From: Tridacna crocea
Lineage: Eukaryota > Mollusca > Bivalvia > Cardiida > Cardiidae
Direction of reading: 5' to 3'
Assembly (NCBI GenBank): GCA_943736015.1
Contig: OX031068.1
Span: 25,738,296 to 25,802,295 of the forward strand
Length of the DNA: 64,000 nt
The first letter of the stretch is position 1. Every line of letters starts with the position of its first letter. This document shows positions 1-13,357 of the stretch, in pieces. Position numbers and translations under genes: made by a program. Under the pieces are notes generated by a model. That model had not been told where the DNA came from. It did not search any database and saw only the letters and a list, made by a program, of their open reading frames with translations.

Positions 1-109
1 AACAATCATTTTAAATTGTGTTCCTGACCTAATATTAAATCAAGGAAATTACAAAACATATGATTTACAAATCCAAGATGACAAATTTATGTGGCTAAAA
101 TGAGGTGAT

Positions 110-225
110 TTGTTTCTGAAAATTTGGAAAAAGGAAAAAATGCTTGTACCCAGCATTTTCACATTTGCCCAGTGTTTCAAAAAACAGCTTCCCATAGGGT
201 CATTAAAACCACAGACCTGAGAGTT
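110..225 (+). mobile_element. Family 1 MITE, degraded core
   Basis: Keeps tgcttgtacccagcatttt and agtgtttcaaaa. Both ends are lost. It lies just upstream of SMC4 exon a. Confidence 0.5.
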
Positions 226-252
226 ATTTCATTGTCACTGGATATTTTGCAG

Positions 253-361
253 AGTTGTATCTGACTTGGAGAAAAGATTACCAAACTTAGAAAACGGTCT
301 ACAGAAAGCCCAGAAAGATCTGGAAGATGTATCTAAAAGAGAACAGGAAGTCAAAGAAGAG
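253..361 (+). CDS. SMC4: SMC4 exon a (coiled coil before hinge)
   Basis: The acceptor is ttttgcag and the donor is gtaatt. The first base completes a codon begun upstream, then the frame reads VVSDLEKRLPNLENGLQ and continues in a charged heptad-like pattern ending VKEE. It aligns with the human stretch around KLPQTEQELKEKEKEL. No earlier exon is visible in bases 1-252. Confidence 0.85.
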
Positions 362-3300
362 GTAATTGTAATTAAGTTTTGTTATTTGTTACATTGTTAG
401 TAAAATGACACCGTGCTAGGGTGCTCAGCAGATTCTGTAACTATATTTAACCTTCTCCATATCAAACAGGTTTCTGTTTTGGAGTACTGCTGGTTACATG
501 ATCCTAACACAGCAGTGCCCATAAACAACGTAACTCTTTACCAAATGACAAAATTTCAGACTGGTTCAAATTGAAAACTGTTGCAGACAACAATATAACC
601 GTAACTCCAAAACTGAAATTGATAAAGCAAAGTAGAAAATATTGTGAGAAAAGGAGAAAATGCAGGTTACCAGCAGTTTCTCCTTTTCCCACAATGTAAC
701 CAGCATTTTCTCATTTTCCCACAATATTTGCCAAAGGCCTCTCTCATGGTCGTAAAAACCAGTGATTGTTTGGTAAAGGGATAAGCAACAACAACAATAG
801 CTGCAGTGGAACTGAGCATATATGTCTTAAACTGTCAATGAAAACTGCCAACATAAGAGATAAACCATGTTAAAAAATGATATTACAAACTGTTTGTCAA
901 TGGAAAGTTTTCTAGAAAAATTACAATAGAAAATATGACTTATGTTTTCTTATTGAAATGGAACTTTACAATTTTAGCAATAGTAAAGCTGTGTATTTCC
1001 AGTGAGGAAATGCAGCATGTAAGTACAAACCATCCATCATAATACAGTCAAGATAGTAATATAATTATGATCATTCTGCGGGAGATTAATAAAGTGCAGA
1101 AAAAGGTAATTCCTTACTTTAGATGAATGTGTCGTCTTCACTCCAATGAAAGTATTAACTACAGCAGTTACAAAATTAATGTAACTAATTATTCCCAGCA
1201 TATTACTATTAGGCATGTGATTTTTACCATCTCCATTTACTGATTATTAATTTTGAAGAAACTGATTCATTGCAGTTGTCCAATTTTTACATTTATTTAC
1301 ATTCAGAGATCTGACAAAATGGTTCTTCAATATTTACCTGAAATAGAGCAAAGAAATATTACATACTAAACTATACCTGTTTTTGTCATTTCTCATTTTC
1401 TTTCATGTTTATGTACTAACATGCAACTCGTATGATTATTGATATTTCACAAAAATGTCTCTCAAGTAATCTGCTGTAGAATTGCTTCAAATGGTAATTT
1501 TAACCATACAATCCTGACTTTCAGTGTTCCAGAAGATTACTGTCAAAAACATTGTGAGTAGTAATTCTGGTAGCAATACTTTCTTCTTTTCTGAAAAAAA
1601 GTTTCTTCCCTTTCAAACACGTTTCAATATGTGGGAAACATAAAATCTATCATCTGCAAATGCCTTCAATTTGGACCAATTTAACATTTTGCTGTGTTGT
1701 AAAAAGTCAAGCAGTATGAAAAATTTGACCACCCTTCATATTACGATTACTCTCAAATTAACTCTTTACCAAATGACAACATTTTAGACTGGTCCATTTT
1801 AAAAGCGCATGCAGACGACAAAATAAACTTTGCTCAAAAATTGAAATTTGTTTCAAGCAGGGTCACCAGCATTCTTCTTTCCCCACAATGTTCTCAAAAG
1901 GTTTCTATCTCAGGATGGTAAGACTAGGGACTGATTGAGAAAGGTTTAATTACTCTCAAATTAATTATGCTGTGTAGGTCAGAAACTTACGGAAGAAAGT
2001 GGAAGAAGCCAGAAGTTCTATGGAAGCACAGAAAAGCCATGGTAAAACTTTGGAATTCCTGATGAACCTGAAGAAAGCGGGAACACTTCCTGGAATTCTT
2101 GGCCGACTGGTTTGTATTTAAATGTATTACATCATGCAAAAGACCTCCATCATCTTGCTGCATAATGTGTTTGAATGCATTGTGGCAGAAGAAGAACTTG
2201 AATGCAAATTTTGTATTTATTAGGGATGGCAACGAGTATCGATTTTAATACTCAAGTACTCGATCATTCTTCCGATCGAGTACTCGGTTACTCGGACGAT
2301 TTTTACTACATTTTATACTAAAATTTCAGAGCAAGATCGGTATTTTTTTTCCCCAAAGAGTTGGAAACAGTGAAAATCTATTCAACAAAAAACCTTGATC
2401 CATTTGACACCCTTTGTTTACAAGCATTTATCTCACGTTCTACACACATAACGTCATAAGCATGCTTCCGAACCCACCACGATTTCAAAGGGAGTTTCCC
2501 GATTCAAGACCTGAAAATCCAATCACCTGACACACTGTTTAAACCCCAATTCAAAAAAAATCGGATATAAGTGTATAAAGGGTGTGATAAAGCTTGTATT
2601 CCAATATACACATACATATACATCCGAGGTTGCAATGGAGTTGACAAGCGTGTATTTCACGGTCAATCAGGTTCGTTCTTTATAAATAGAAATCAACATT
2701 CAGTAATCTAACCAAGTTTTATCGATCGAAGATCGACGAACCAATCAAATTTGAGAACGAGTCGATCAGGTCCTTGTCAGTGGAATTTACTTCATTCAGC
2801 CCACATAAGCAGGTAAATTATGATTTTACCAAAAAACGCAAAATAACAATCTTCATCGTTGGCCCAGGATATAGACAATAATCAGTTACAAGTTAATCAT
2901 CAACGAAAACAGTGGGAAAAAGCCAAGTTTTGGACTGTTTAGTGCACAAAATGACCGCTGGAATTCCAATCTGTCTAAAAATAGACCAACCTGCATATGA
3001 ACGTAGGATTTATGAAATCAATGGTGTAGCTTTTTAATGTCGGCATTGTTCGACTTGTTAGGGGTAAATGACCTAGAGTTCGCGAGCATGTCTTGTCTGA
3101 TCATAAGTTTTGGGACTGCTTATAAAATAATTATTTTTTATAGACCTTAGTATATGAACACAAAAAAAAAATATATATTTTACTATACAAAAAATTAAAG
3201 CAAATTACGGTAGGTATACATCGGCACGTTGGCGATCACAAGGTACGCACGACCCCTAAATAGTTTCATACTCAAAGTGTGAAGATTAAGGATAATTACT

Positions 3301-6300
3301 TTCTTCTCCCTAATTAAATCATATTAGCCGGCCTCTGATTTACTGAAACTACGAAAACTTTAATGATTAGCGATTAACGTGATCGGCGTAACGTTATAAT
3401 TGACACAGTTGTTGGCTATTGCAAACACGTGTCAAATTGTGAATTGTTTGGCCATCTTTCGGTAACTTTAGCCACGATGTTTTGATTACATTTAATCGGC
3501 TGCAGTGTTTGTTTTGCAAAGAAATTTTTGCTCGGGAAGCAAAATGGTACTTTTTTGAAAAAAATACCGAGTACTCGAATATCAAATTCCGTAATGGATA
3601 CTCGGACGTTCGATCGAGTACTCGGTTAACCGGTTACTCGTTGCCATCTTTAGTATTTATGTAACATCCTGGCACAACGAAGATTTTTTTTTTTTCTTTC
3701 AAAAGAAGTTATGTATTTACAAAATTGTCTCCAGCAGTGTTTTAAAGAAACAAATAAACTAGCGCCTTATTGAAGGTGGCTGTTAAGTTTTACCGCTTAA
3801 TACACAATTTAAAGTTTTAACTCTGCCAAACGACAAAACTTTAGACTGGTCCAAATTGCGACAAAATTAATGTGACTGAAAAATTGAAATAATTTTAGTA
3901 AGGGGTGAAAACATTGTGGAAAAAGAAGAAAATGCTGGTTACCAGCATTTTCTCCTGTTTCCCACAATGTTTTCAAAAGGCTATTATCACAGTGAAAGTT
4001 GGGATTGTGTAGTAAAAGTTAACAACCCTGAGAAAAGAGGCTTTTGGTAACCAGTATTTTCCTTTTCCTGCATTGATTCCAACCTTTTAACCCATTACCA
4101 CACAATCCCTACTTTTGATGCCCCTGAGAAAGAAGCCTTTAGAAAACATTGTGGGAAAAGGAGAAAATGCTGGTAACCAGCATTTTCTCCTTTTCCCACA
4201 ATGTTTTCTACCCTTCACAGAACAAATTTCAAATTTCCAGTCACTTTTATTTTGTCGTCTGCAAAACCTTTTGATTTGGACAAACCCAAAATTTTGTTGT
4301 CTGGTAATGAGTTAAGAACCAGTCAATAAATCAATCAAATAACTACTGTTCTAATGAATAGGGAGATCTTGGTGCTATAGATGAGAAGTACGACGTTGCC
4401 ATATCAACAGCTTGCGGAGCCCTGGATCATATTGTTGTAGATACAATAGACACTGCCCAGAAATGTGTGGAGTACTTGAAGAAAAACAGTGTTGGAATCG
4501 CCACGTTTATTGGCCTTGATAAGATGCAACGATGGAAACAACATGCCTCTCAGACCATTAACACGTAAGTGAACTGCTTAAGTCTTTAGCATACAATCTG
4601 GACTTTTAACGACCCTGAAAAAGAAGCTGGTAACCATCTTTTCTCCTTTTCCCACAATATTTTCTACCCTATCAAAGTCAGAAATCATCATATTAACAAG
4701 TTTTAATTGTAGTCTGCAGATGCTTTGGAAACGGTCCTGTCCAAAAATTTGTTGTTTGGTCCAAAGTTAAAGTCAAGACCAGACAACGAAACTGTAGACC
4801 TGCTCAAGACAAAACAATAGCAGATGGCAAACATGATTGCACAGAAATGGTGGAATTTGTCTTTGAAAGGATACAAAATGTTGTGGGAAGAGGAGATAAT
4901 AGCAGTCACCAGTATTTTTCCTTTTTCCACATTGTTTTGGAAAGCCAGCCCGCCCGGGTGGCTCAGTGGTGAGCGTGTCAGACTCATGACCTGGTGGTTG
5001 TGAGTTCGATACCCGGTTGAGGCGAACTTTCTTTCTGGCGTATTTTCGCCTCTCACCTCTGCTGAAGCATGTGAGAAAAGTAGTCGATGGCTTTGGAAAG
5101 AAAGTAGTGTAAGTACCGGTGTGAGAAAGCCAGGAAACACATGTGTGTCACCGACCGCCATGATATGACCTTAGCTGTTAAAGTGGCGTTAAACCCCAAC
5201 ACAACCAACCAATTTGGAAAGCCAAGCTTTGCATGGTTATTGTAAAATTGAACTTAAGCTTTTCTGTTGCTGTATTAAATGTTGTTGTTTTTACATATTT
5301 TAGGATTCTGTTTACCATCCAGCATTTTGGTAACCAGCGTTTTGTTTTTCCAAGAATGTTTTCTTACCTGTTTTAAGTAGGTTCCATTGTTTTAGCCTTA
5401 TTTGATTTGTTGTGTCCTGGGCCTGTATTCACCAACCATTCTTGAGAATATTCTTAGTCTTATTCTCCAAGGTTTTCTATATTTGTAAGAAACACAACTT
5501 CTGATTAGCCAAACCGAATGGTTCAGCCAATCAGAAGTTGTGTTACTTACAAATGTAGAAAATTCTGGAGAATAAGACAAAGAACGTTCTTAAGAATGGT
5601 TGGTGAATACAGGCCCAGATGCTCTGAATTTTGACAAGTCTTAAATCTTTACCGCACAATCCCAAGTTTTAACAACCTTAAAGGGCAAATCAACAAGTTT
5701 CTGATATGATTAATTTTGAAATCTACATCTATCAAATGGCAACCTGGTAATATTGTAATTTGAAAAAAAAATTAGTAAAAGTACTTTTTTTCAATTTATA
5801 TTTTTGCTTATTAGTTTTTCTTGCATCGCTTACCTCCCTTACTTATTGTAGCGCACCTTGATCTGTGACGTCATAGGAGCGTTTGTTTCAATATGGACCT
5901 TGTTTCAGATAGTGAAATGAGCGATATTTAAGACGAAGGAATACACGTTTCTAGGCCGGTAAGGCCGTACATGTACCACCAAGTTTTTAATGAAACTTAA
6001 TAGTTTCTGATGATGGGGATAAAAGTAAAATTTCGCCCACCAATGGCGAAAATAACGATGTTATGCCGGACTCTTGAACAGCGTGAAGAGTATCACGCCT
6101 ACATGTATTAGGCTACGGGGCGAACGTCGCTTACAGAAATATTATTCGATACATGATAGAATTTAGTGTACGGCATAAGTTTTGTTTCACTTGAAGTATT
6201 TTCAGTAGATTTACGGGTGGAATTAATAATTATAATAATAAAAAAGACGGTTTCAAGACAGTTCCACGACTACACAGTTCCCCGACACACACTTTTAAAG

Positions 6301-9300
6301 ACATTTCTCCTACACTTTAGTTTCATGTCAAATAACCGATTTCTTGACTTTTACGATTGATAATCGTGAGATGTTAGTTCTAACTATTTGTTGATGGATC
6401 CTATATTTGTACCTTGTAATGAATTCTGTAAACATTGACAGGTACAAAATTTGTTCTCTCATGGGTGAAGGGTTACACAATAAATCGCGATTTTCATGAG
6501 AATAAGAATATTTTGAAATGCTGTTAACGAGCGTGAAATTTGAGAAAATAATATGTTCCGAGATCATTAAGACAATCATCAAAATTACTTTATATTCTGG
6601 GTAACCACATTTGTATCAATTGATCCTTTATCCACAATATTTTCTACTTTTAACTCTTTACCATACGACAAAATGTTAAACAGGTCCAAACTGAAATAGC
6701 TTGCAGACGACAAAATAAAGTTATATATTTCAAAAATTGAATTTTTTTTCCAGTAGAGTAAAACACTGTGTTAACAGGAGAATATGTTGGTTACTAGGTT
6801 ACTTTCTACTAGGTAGCTGGTTACTTTCTTGCAATGTTTTTAAAAGTCTTCTGTCCTCGGGGTCGTAAAAATTACGGATTGATTGGTAAAGGGTTAAATA
6901 TAAATCCCACACTTTGGGCACGAGTTCTGCTTAAGTTCACAGGGAGCAGTATCCGAAGAGATTAGTACGAGTTGTATGGACTTGTTTCTCAAGAGATGTA
7001 AAATACATGTTTAACCCTTTCCCAAACAATCCCTGGTTTTTACGGGAAAGGAATAGAAGCCTTTTGGAAACATTGTGGGAAAAGGAGAAAATGCTGGTAA
7101 CCAGCAATTTCTCATTTTCCAACAATGCTTTCTACCCTATCATAAAGAAAAATCATCTTTTAACCAACTGTTAATTTGTCATCGGCAAAATGCTTTGAAT
7201 TTGGTCTGGTCCAAAATTTGCCGTCTAGGAAAGGGTTAAATTGTTACCAAACATCAACTTTATTGACTCAACCGAATTGAAAGCAATTAGAGTCAACAAA
7301 TCAAATTAAACTTGCATGTTTGGACTTGTTTTTGATGGGTAAAAAAATTGTAGAAAAAGGAGAAAATGCTGGTCAGCAACATTTCTCTTTTACCTACAAT
7401 GTTTTTGAAAGTTTTTTCTATCTTTTAAAGGGTCGTAAAAACAAAAGATTTCTCTCAGTAGCCTGTCTAGAAGACATAGTATGGAGAGGAACAGGGAAAT
7501 ATCCACAAATCAGAAGTGTAAAGATACAATTCAAAATTTGTTCAAAATGATTGTAAGTTGTCAAATCATTTTTAAGAGTGAAATGTCGAAGAGAAGAAGT
7601 GTATGGGATAAAAGCTGTAACATGGGTTTACTGTCACAAACAAGCATTACAGAGTAAAGGGGTGAGATATGCAAATGTTATGTAACCATTTCCTGTATTG
7701 TTTCAACTGGCCGGTGATGGATTAACATTTATGACCATGACTAGGGGTAGCCAGATACTGACTTCACCCTTTACCATGCAAACCCTAGGTCTAGTTTCCA
7801 ATACCCAAAGAAAGAGTGTTTGAAAAACAGTGTGGGAAGAAAAAGATGTTTACTGTTTAAGGGCAAATCCTAATATATTTTGACCATACTGTTTTTTGCT
7901 CCAATCAGCTGCAAATGTTTTTGGTTCACAATTCTTTTGTTGTCTGCAAATGCTTTCAATTTGAACCAGTCTAAAATTTTTGTATTTGGTGAATGGTCAC
8001 TTGACCCTTTGTTTTTTACAACCCTGAGATAGAAAGCCTTTTGAAAACATTGTGGAAAAGGAAGAAAAAGCTGAAACACTTGAAAGTTAACATCATTTGA
8101 ACAATCCAGACTTTGGTACTTGCAAAATCTATGTTATGAATTTGGATGAATATGTTATGTTGTTGCCTTTGAAAACATTGTGAGGAAAAGAGAAAATGCT
8201 AAGATTTTCTCCTTTTCCCATAATGTTTTCCATCCTTTCCAAATCAAATTTCATTTCAATTTTTTGATTACCATTTTTTGTCATGTGCAAATTAACCCTT
8301 TACCAAACAATCCCTGGTTTTTACAACCCTGAGATTGAAGACTTTTTAAAACATTGTGGGAAAAGGAGAGAATGCTGGTAACCCACATTTTCTTCTTCCT
8401 ACAATGTTTTCTATCCTGGTGGAAACATATTTCAATTTTTCAGTTAAGTTTACTTTGTTCCCTGCAAGTGCTTTTAATTTGGACCATTTTAAAATTTTGT
8501 CTCTTGGTAAAGGGTTAAATGTTGAAAACATTTAGGAAAAAAAGGGAGAAAACGGCACCAATTTCTACTTTGTCCAGAATGTAGATCTAGGAAAAGGATA
8601 AACTATTACGAAAAACAACTAAAGGAATTACTGACCTTATGTTTATTTTTCTTTTTGGAGATTGCCATTGCGGAATGTCCGTCTTACGGCCTATCTTATT
8701 TCGACTCGAAGTTTCGAACAATGTCGGCACAGCATCAGGTTTTAACCGCAGCCTAATATTCCTATAACCAACTTCTTTTACGAGTTTTGGACTTATTAAG
8801 AACTGACTGTCCTCGAAGTGTTTCAAACACAATTTGGCATGAACTGATGGTACAAAATCCTCCGTTACTGTCTGGCCCCGGTTTAAACGCTGAATCCATA
8901 GTTTCCTCCTTTTTAATTCCTTCGGAAATTTGAACATACTAATTCTATGTGTTCCTGATTCGACGTTGAAGCCATAGGCTGCACAATTTACCATTTTTTC
9001 GGCTGAATTCTATGTTAATACTCAGATATCTGCGTATAATCATCAGCGTTCCTACTTATTTCTACTGACTGTAAACACAGGCTTACGCTCCTATGACGTC
9101 ACACAGGTAGGGAAGATAAGCGAATCAGGGGAAGTAAGCCATGCACCATTTTTGGGGCCGTATATCAGCGTGACAATTCGAGCGTGATTTATGGCATGTT
9201 ACAGGGTGGTATTTATGAAAACTGATGGACACGTGTTTACTAACATCATTTGCAGCTGATTGGAGCAAAAAAACAGTATGGTCAAAAAATCTTAGGATTT

Positions 9301-12300
9301 GCCCTTTAAGAATAAAAAACCTTATGAAAACATTCTAGGAAAAGTAGAAAATGCTGGTAACTAGCATTTTCTCCTTTTCCCAAAATTTTTTCAAATAAAA
9401 ATTTCATGTTATGAGCTGTCATCTGCAAATGCTTTGAGTTTGGACAAGTCTACATTTTTGTCATATGGTAAAGAGTTAAATTGAATCCTGTGATAGACAT
9501 TTCAGTCCAAGTGCATTCCGAAAAAATGTAAAAGATTTTCAGTGACTCAGTGTACCTGGAAACAAATTTGCAGGAAACAATTTACAAGTAATTTTGGCAT
9601 AATACCGGAAAACATCCCTCCACTTTATCGCAAAAACCCATGAAAATCTAAATCGTAAGTCAAAAGAATTATGATGTCACATGGATTCATCCCGTACACA
9701 CCAAATACATTATTGGATTATGGAATAAAGCACAGAATCAGATTAATTTATCTTTTAGTTCGCAAAACAATACCACATGTATGCATAGGGCTGAATAGTG
9801 GAGGGATGTTTGCCAGCATTATCCTATAATTTCTCTTTCTGCCACAATATCTGTAAAATTATTCATCAGCAAAATGTTCAGACTCATTACAAGTGTGTAA
9901 TTATGTTTAAATTCAGACCAGAAAATGTGAAGAGGCTGTTTGATTTGGTTCAAGTCAAAGACCAGTCTGTGAAGCCAGCGTTTTATTTTGCCTTACGGAA
10001 CACCTTGGTGGCCAATGATTTAGACCAAGCCACAAGGATTGCTTATGGTGCCCAGAGATTTAGGGTTGTCACCCTGCAAGGACAGCTAATTGATACATCA
10101 GGTGGGGGAAAATGACTTTAGCCATGCTTTGTAAAAGGGGGATCTTGTGCATTTGCTCTAATGATTTAACACTTAATTAATAATAGGGTGGTAGCTTGCA
10201 AATCATTAGAAAAAATAAAGAAGTTTTCTGTACCGTATTATGCCAAAAAGGGCTGTATAGCCTCTTAACTCATTACCAAACGATAAAATTTTAGGTTTGT
10301 CCAAATTGAAAGCATTTGCATATGACAAAATAAAAGTGACTGCAAATTTAAAATTTGTTTTGTGAAGGGTAGAAAACATTGTGGGAAAAGGAGAAAATGC
10401 TGGTTACCAGCATTTTTTCCTTTTCCCACTATGTTTTCTAAAGGCTTCTTTCTCAGGGTCATCAAAAGTAGGGATTGTGTGGTAATGGGTTAAAGGTTTG
10501 GTCACACTGAGCCATTAGAGGATTAACAGATGAAAAATTATTTCATCCGTTAGTGTCTGTTTGTATCAGTTTTTATGTCTGTTTCTTACCTGGCGAATCC
10601 ACTACTTGTTCGGCAATGTCTGCTCTGTCCGGTTGGAAGTTTTTAGGATGTTAAAGAAATCTACCTGACAAAGTGGACAGAGACATGCAAATGACAGACT
10701 TTGGATGCATCTGACTATTGGCATGTCACGAGACCTCTGTGTCCATACAGTTTATAAAATTGCAAAGAAAAGAAAGATCTGCTTGTATTTAGGTGTTTAA
10801 CCCTTTCCCAAACAAGCCCTGGTTTTATGTGTCTGCAGTAAAAGTCTTTTGAAAACACTGTGGTAAAAGGAGAAATTGCTCGTAATGAGCAATTTCTCCT
10901 TTTCATACAGTGTTTTCTATCCTTTTTGAGAACTTTCTGCCATTTTCTCCAAATCTAAAATTGTCGTCTGCAAACTCTTTCGGTTTGGAAGGGTCCAAAA
11001 TTTATCATTTGGGAAAGGGTTAACTAGAAATTTTGAGTTGTAGAACTAAATCAAGAAGTAGGCCCTTTTCAAGAAGATACAATGGAATATGTAGAAATTA
11101 CTTCTGTTTCAGGTACAATGTCTGGTGGAGGGAGATCAGTATGTAAAGGACGAATGGGATCCAAAATTTTGTCTGATGTGGATGCCAAGGACCTCTCCAA
11201 TAATGAATCCAAGTTGAAAAAGGTTGGTTTTTCTGATCTGCCATTGCACAAATGAAACATTTTTACATTCCTGCAGTTGAACCCCAGTTGGACTATACTC
11301 CATATGCAAAAAGTATCGACCGAGGTCGGCCTGCGATGTCTTTGCAGGCTGACCTGGATCAAAACATTTTGCTTTCTTTTCCTGAAAGTGTTTTTCTCTT
11401 GTCTTGGTGTGTGTGTGTGCATGATTTTGTTTTTTTCATTATTGTATGCCCTAAGGGTCGTATTATATTATGGCTCCAGTTGTTCATCAGTCTTAGTCGT
11501 TAGCAATTTCTTATGTGGGCAATTCCTACTACAGTTTTCATTGAAATAAGTTCAAACTTACCACAATGAATCTCTATAATGTGTAGTTTTAAACTGTGGA
11601 TATCTGCAGGCGTTCTAGATTTTAACCTTTTTCACTTTGGCCGCTTTGAGAAGCTCTTGTTATACCTTATGTAGGCCTATAAACTGCCCACGCATTAATG
11701 AATTAATCCTTTAAAGAATGATCTTTTATTTTTTTCTTCTTGCTAAGATGGGTGGCATTGAAAAGGTGTGGGAAAAGAGGAAGGGAGGGCTTTCTCCTTT
11801 TCCTGCAGTTTTAACTAATCTTTCAAGGACAGATCTAATTCACATTCATCTTGGCCTCATCCAAAGCTTTCATAAGCCTTTATCAAACAACCGCAAGTTT
11901 TAATGGCCCTGAGAGAGAGAGCTTTAGAAAACGTGGTAACCAACATTTTCTCCTTTTCTCACAAAGTTTTTTCAATTTATCAATAACAAAACTCATCAAA
12001 TGAGTCTTGTTTAATTTCTCCATCACAAATGCTTTTGATATGCAGGAGTTTAAAACCTTTTGTTGTAAAGGGTTAAAGGACCTGCCTTGTCCTATTGTGA
12101 AGAGAGAAAGAGATCACGGATCTTATACTTTTACAGAGCCCCAGATAAGAGGGAATGATGGTATTCCAAATCCATTATTCATCTTCCAAACTTTATTTTG
12201 TGATTACTCATTAGAATCGTCTCATTGAGACGATTCTAATGATTACCCACAACATGGGGTCAAGAATAAGATTTTTTTTTTTTTCAATTTTGAAATCAAA

Positions 12301-13324
12301 ATCACTCCCTCTATCTGGAGCTCTGCTTTTCATTTTCATTTCAGCTCACAACAGAGGCTCAACAATGCACAGCTAACAAAGAGAGACTGGAGGATGTTAT
12401 CAAACAACAGAGTAAAGACTTACAACATGTAAAACATAGCATTCAGAAATCTGAACTCGACATTAAGGTGAGATTTAGTGTGATTAACCTTTTACCACAA
12501 AATCCGGACTTTTTACACCCCTGTGAAAGAAGCCTTTTGAAAACATTATGGGAAAACAGGAAAATGCTGGTAACCAGCATTTTCTCCTTTTTCCACAATG
12601 TTTTGTTCCCTTCCTAAATAAAATTTCAATTCTTAATTGACATTCATTTTGTCGCCTGCAAATGAGTTGCAATTTGGATCTGTCTAAAATTCTGAGTTTA
12701 CTCTTTACCTAATGACAAAAGTTAAAACTGGTCCAAATGGAAAGCCTTTACAGATGACAAGTTAACCGTTTCCCAAACAAGCCTTTGTTTTTACGTGTCT
12801 GGAGTATAAGTCTTTTGAAAACACTGTTGAAAAAGGAGAAATTGCTCGTAATGAGCAATTTCTCCTTTTCCCACAGTGTTTTCTACCCATTTGGGTAATT
12901 TTCTGCCATTGTTATGAAACTTAAAATTGTCGCCTGCAAACTCTTTCAGTTTGGAAGAGTCTAAAATTTGTCGTCTGAGAAAGGGCTAAAGGTGGCTCAG
13001 ATGATGAAATTTGGTCCTTAACAGGGTAGGAAATATTGTCAGAGATGGAGAAAATCCTGGTCACCAGCATTTTCTCCTCTTCCAACAAAGATTTGGAAAG
13101 CCTTCTCCCTCAGGGTTGTTAAAAGTCTTGGATTCTGTTGGAAAAGCTTAAAGTTTAGTTTAAACATATTTTATTTCAACAAGAAGAACTGGGGTTGGAC
13201 CACAATTTCTTTCAACTTGGAATCGGTCCTTCCCCTACAATACATTCAATACAAATTCTGCAATGGCATAAAAAACCACACACACATGCTCATGCGTCGC
13301 ACACACATATACAAAGAGAGAGAA

Positions 13325-13357
<33 letters not shown>

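Larger units (their letters stand above)
5682..9305. mobile_element. Kolobok-like DNA transposon, 3624 bp, degraded
   Basis: TTAA at 5678-5681 and 9306-9309 flanks inverted ends AGGGCAAATC and GATTTGCCCT. Farther in, a second inverted match reads TGACGTCATAGGAGCGT near 5870 and its complement near 9090. TTAA duplications with ends starting in purines (AGGG), together with a THAP exon on the minus strand, match the Kolobok superfamily rather than piggyBac, whose ends start with pyrimidines. No DDE catalytic frame is visible; at least six MITEs have landed inside and may have destroyed it. Confidence 0.78.
5641..9479 (+). mobile_element. Family 1 MITE split by the Kolobok-like element
   Basis: The left part TTAAATCTTTACCGCACAA to tttaacaacc ends at 5677, and the right part resumes at 9310 with aaccttatgaaaacattcta through ggtaaagagTTAA at 9479. 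Joined, they make a normal-length copy, which fixes the borders of the inserted element. Confidence 0.88.

Noticed and set aside
2221-3652. Coding capacity in the hAT element (60-63 codon frames)
   Set aside because: Short frames without RNase H-like or BED-finger motifs; expected by chance.
4948-5020. A tRNA gene
   Set aside because: Box A and B are present, but the sequence continues into a SINE body with target duplications and lacks a proper acceptor stem.
7320-7550. 76-codon + strand frame
   Set aside because: It is read through a family 1 MITE; many copies give the same kind of frame (GKGENAGNQHFLLFPQCF).
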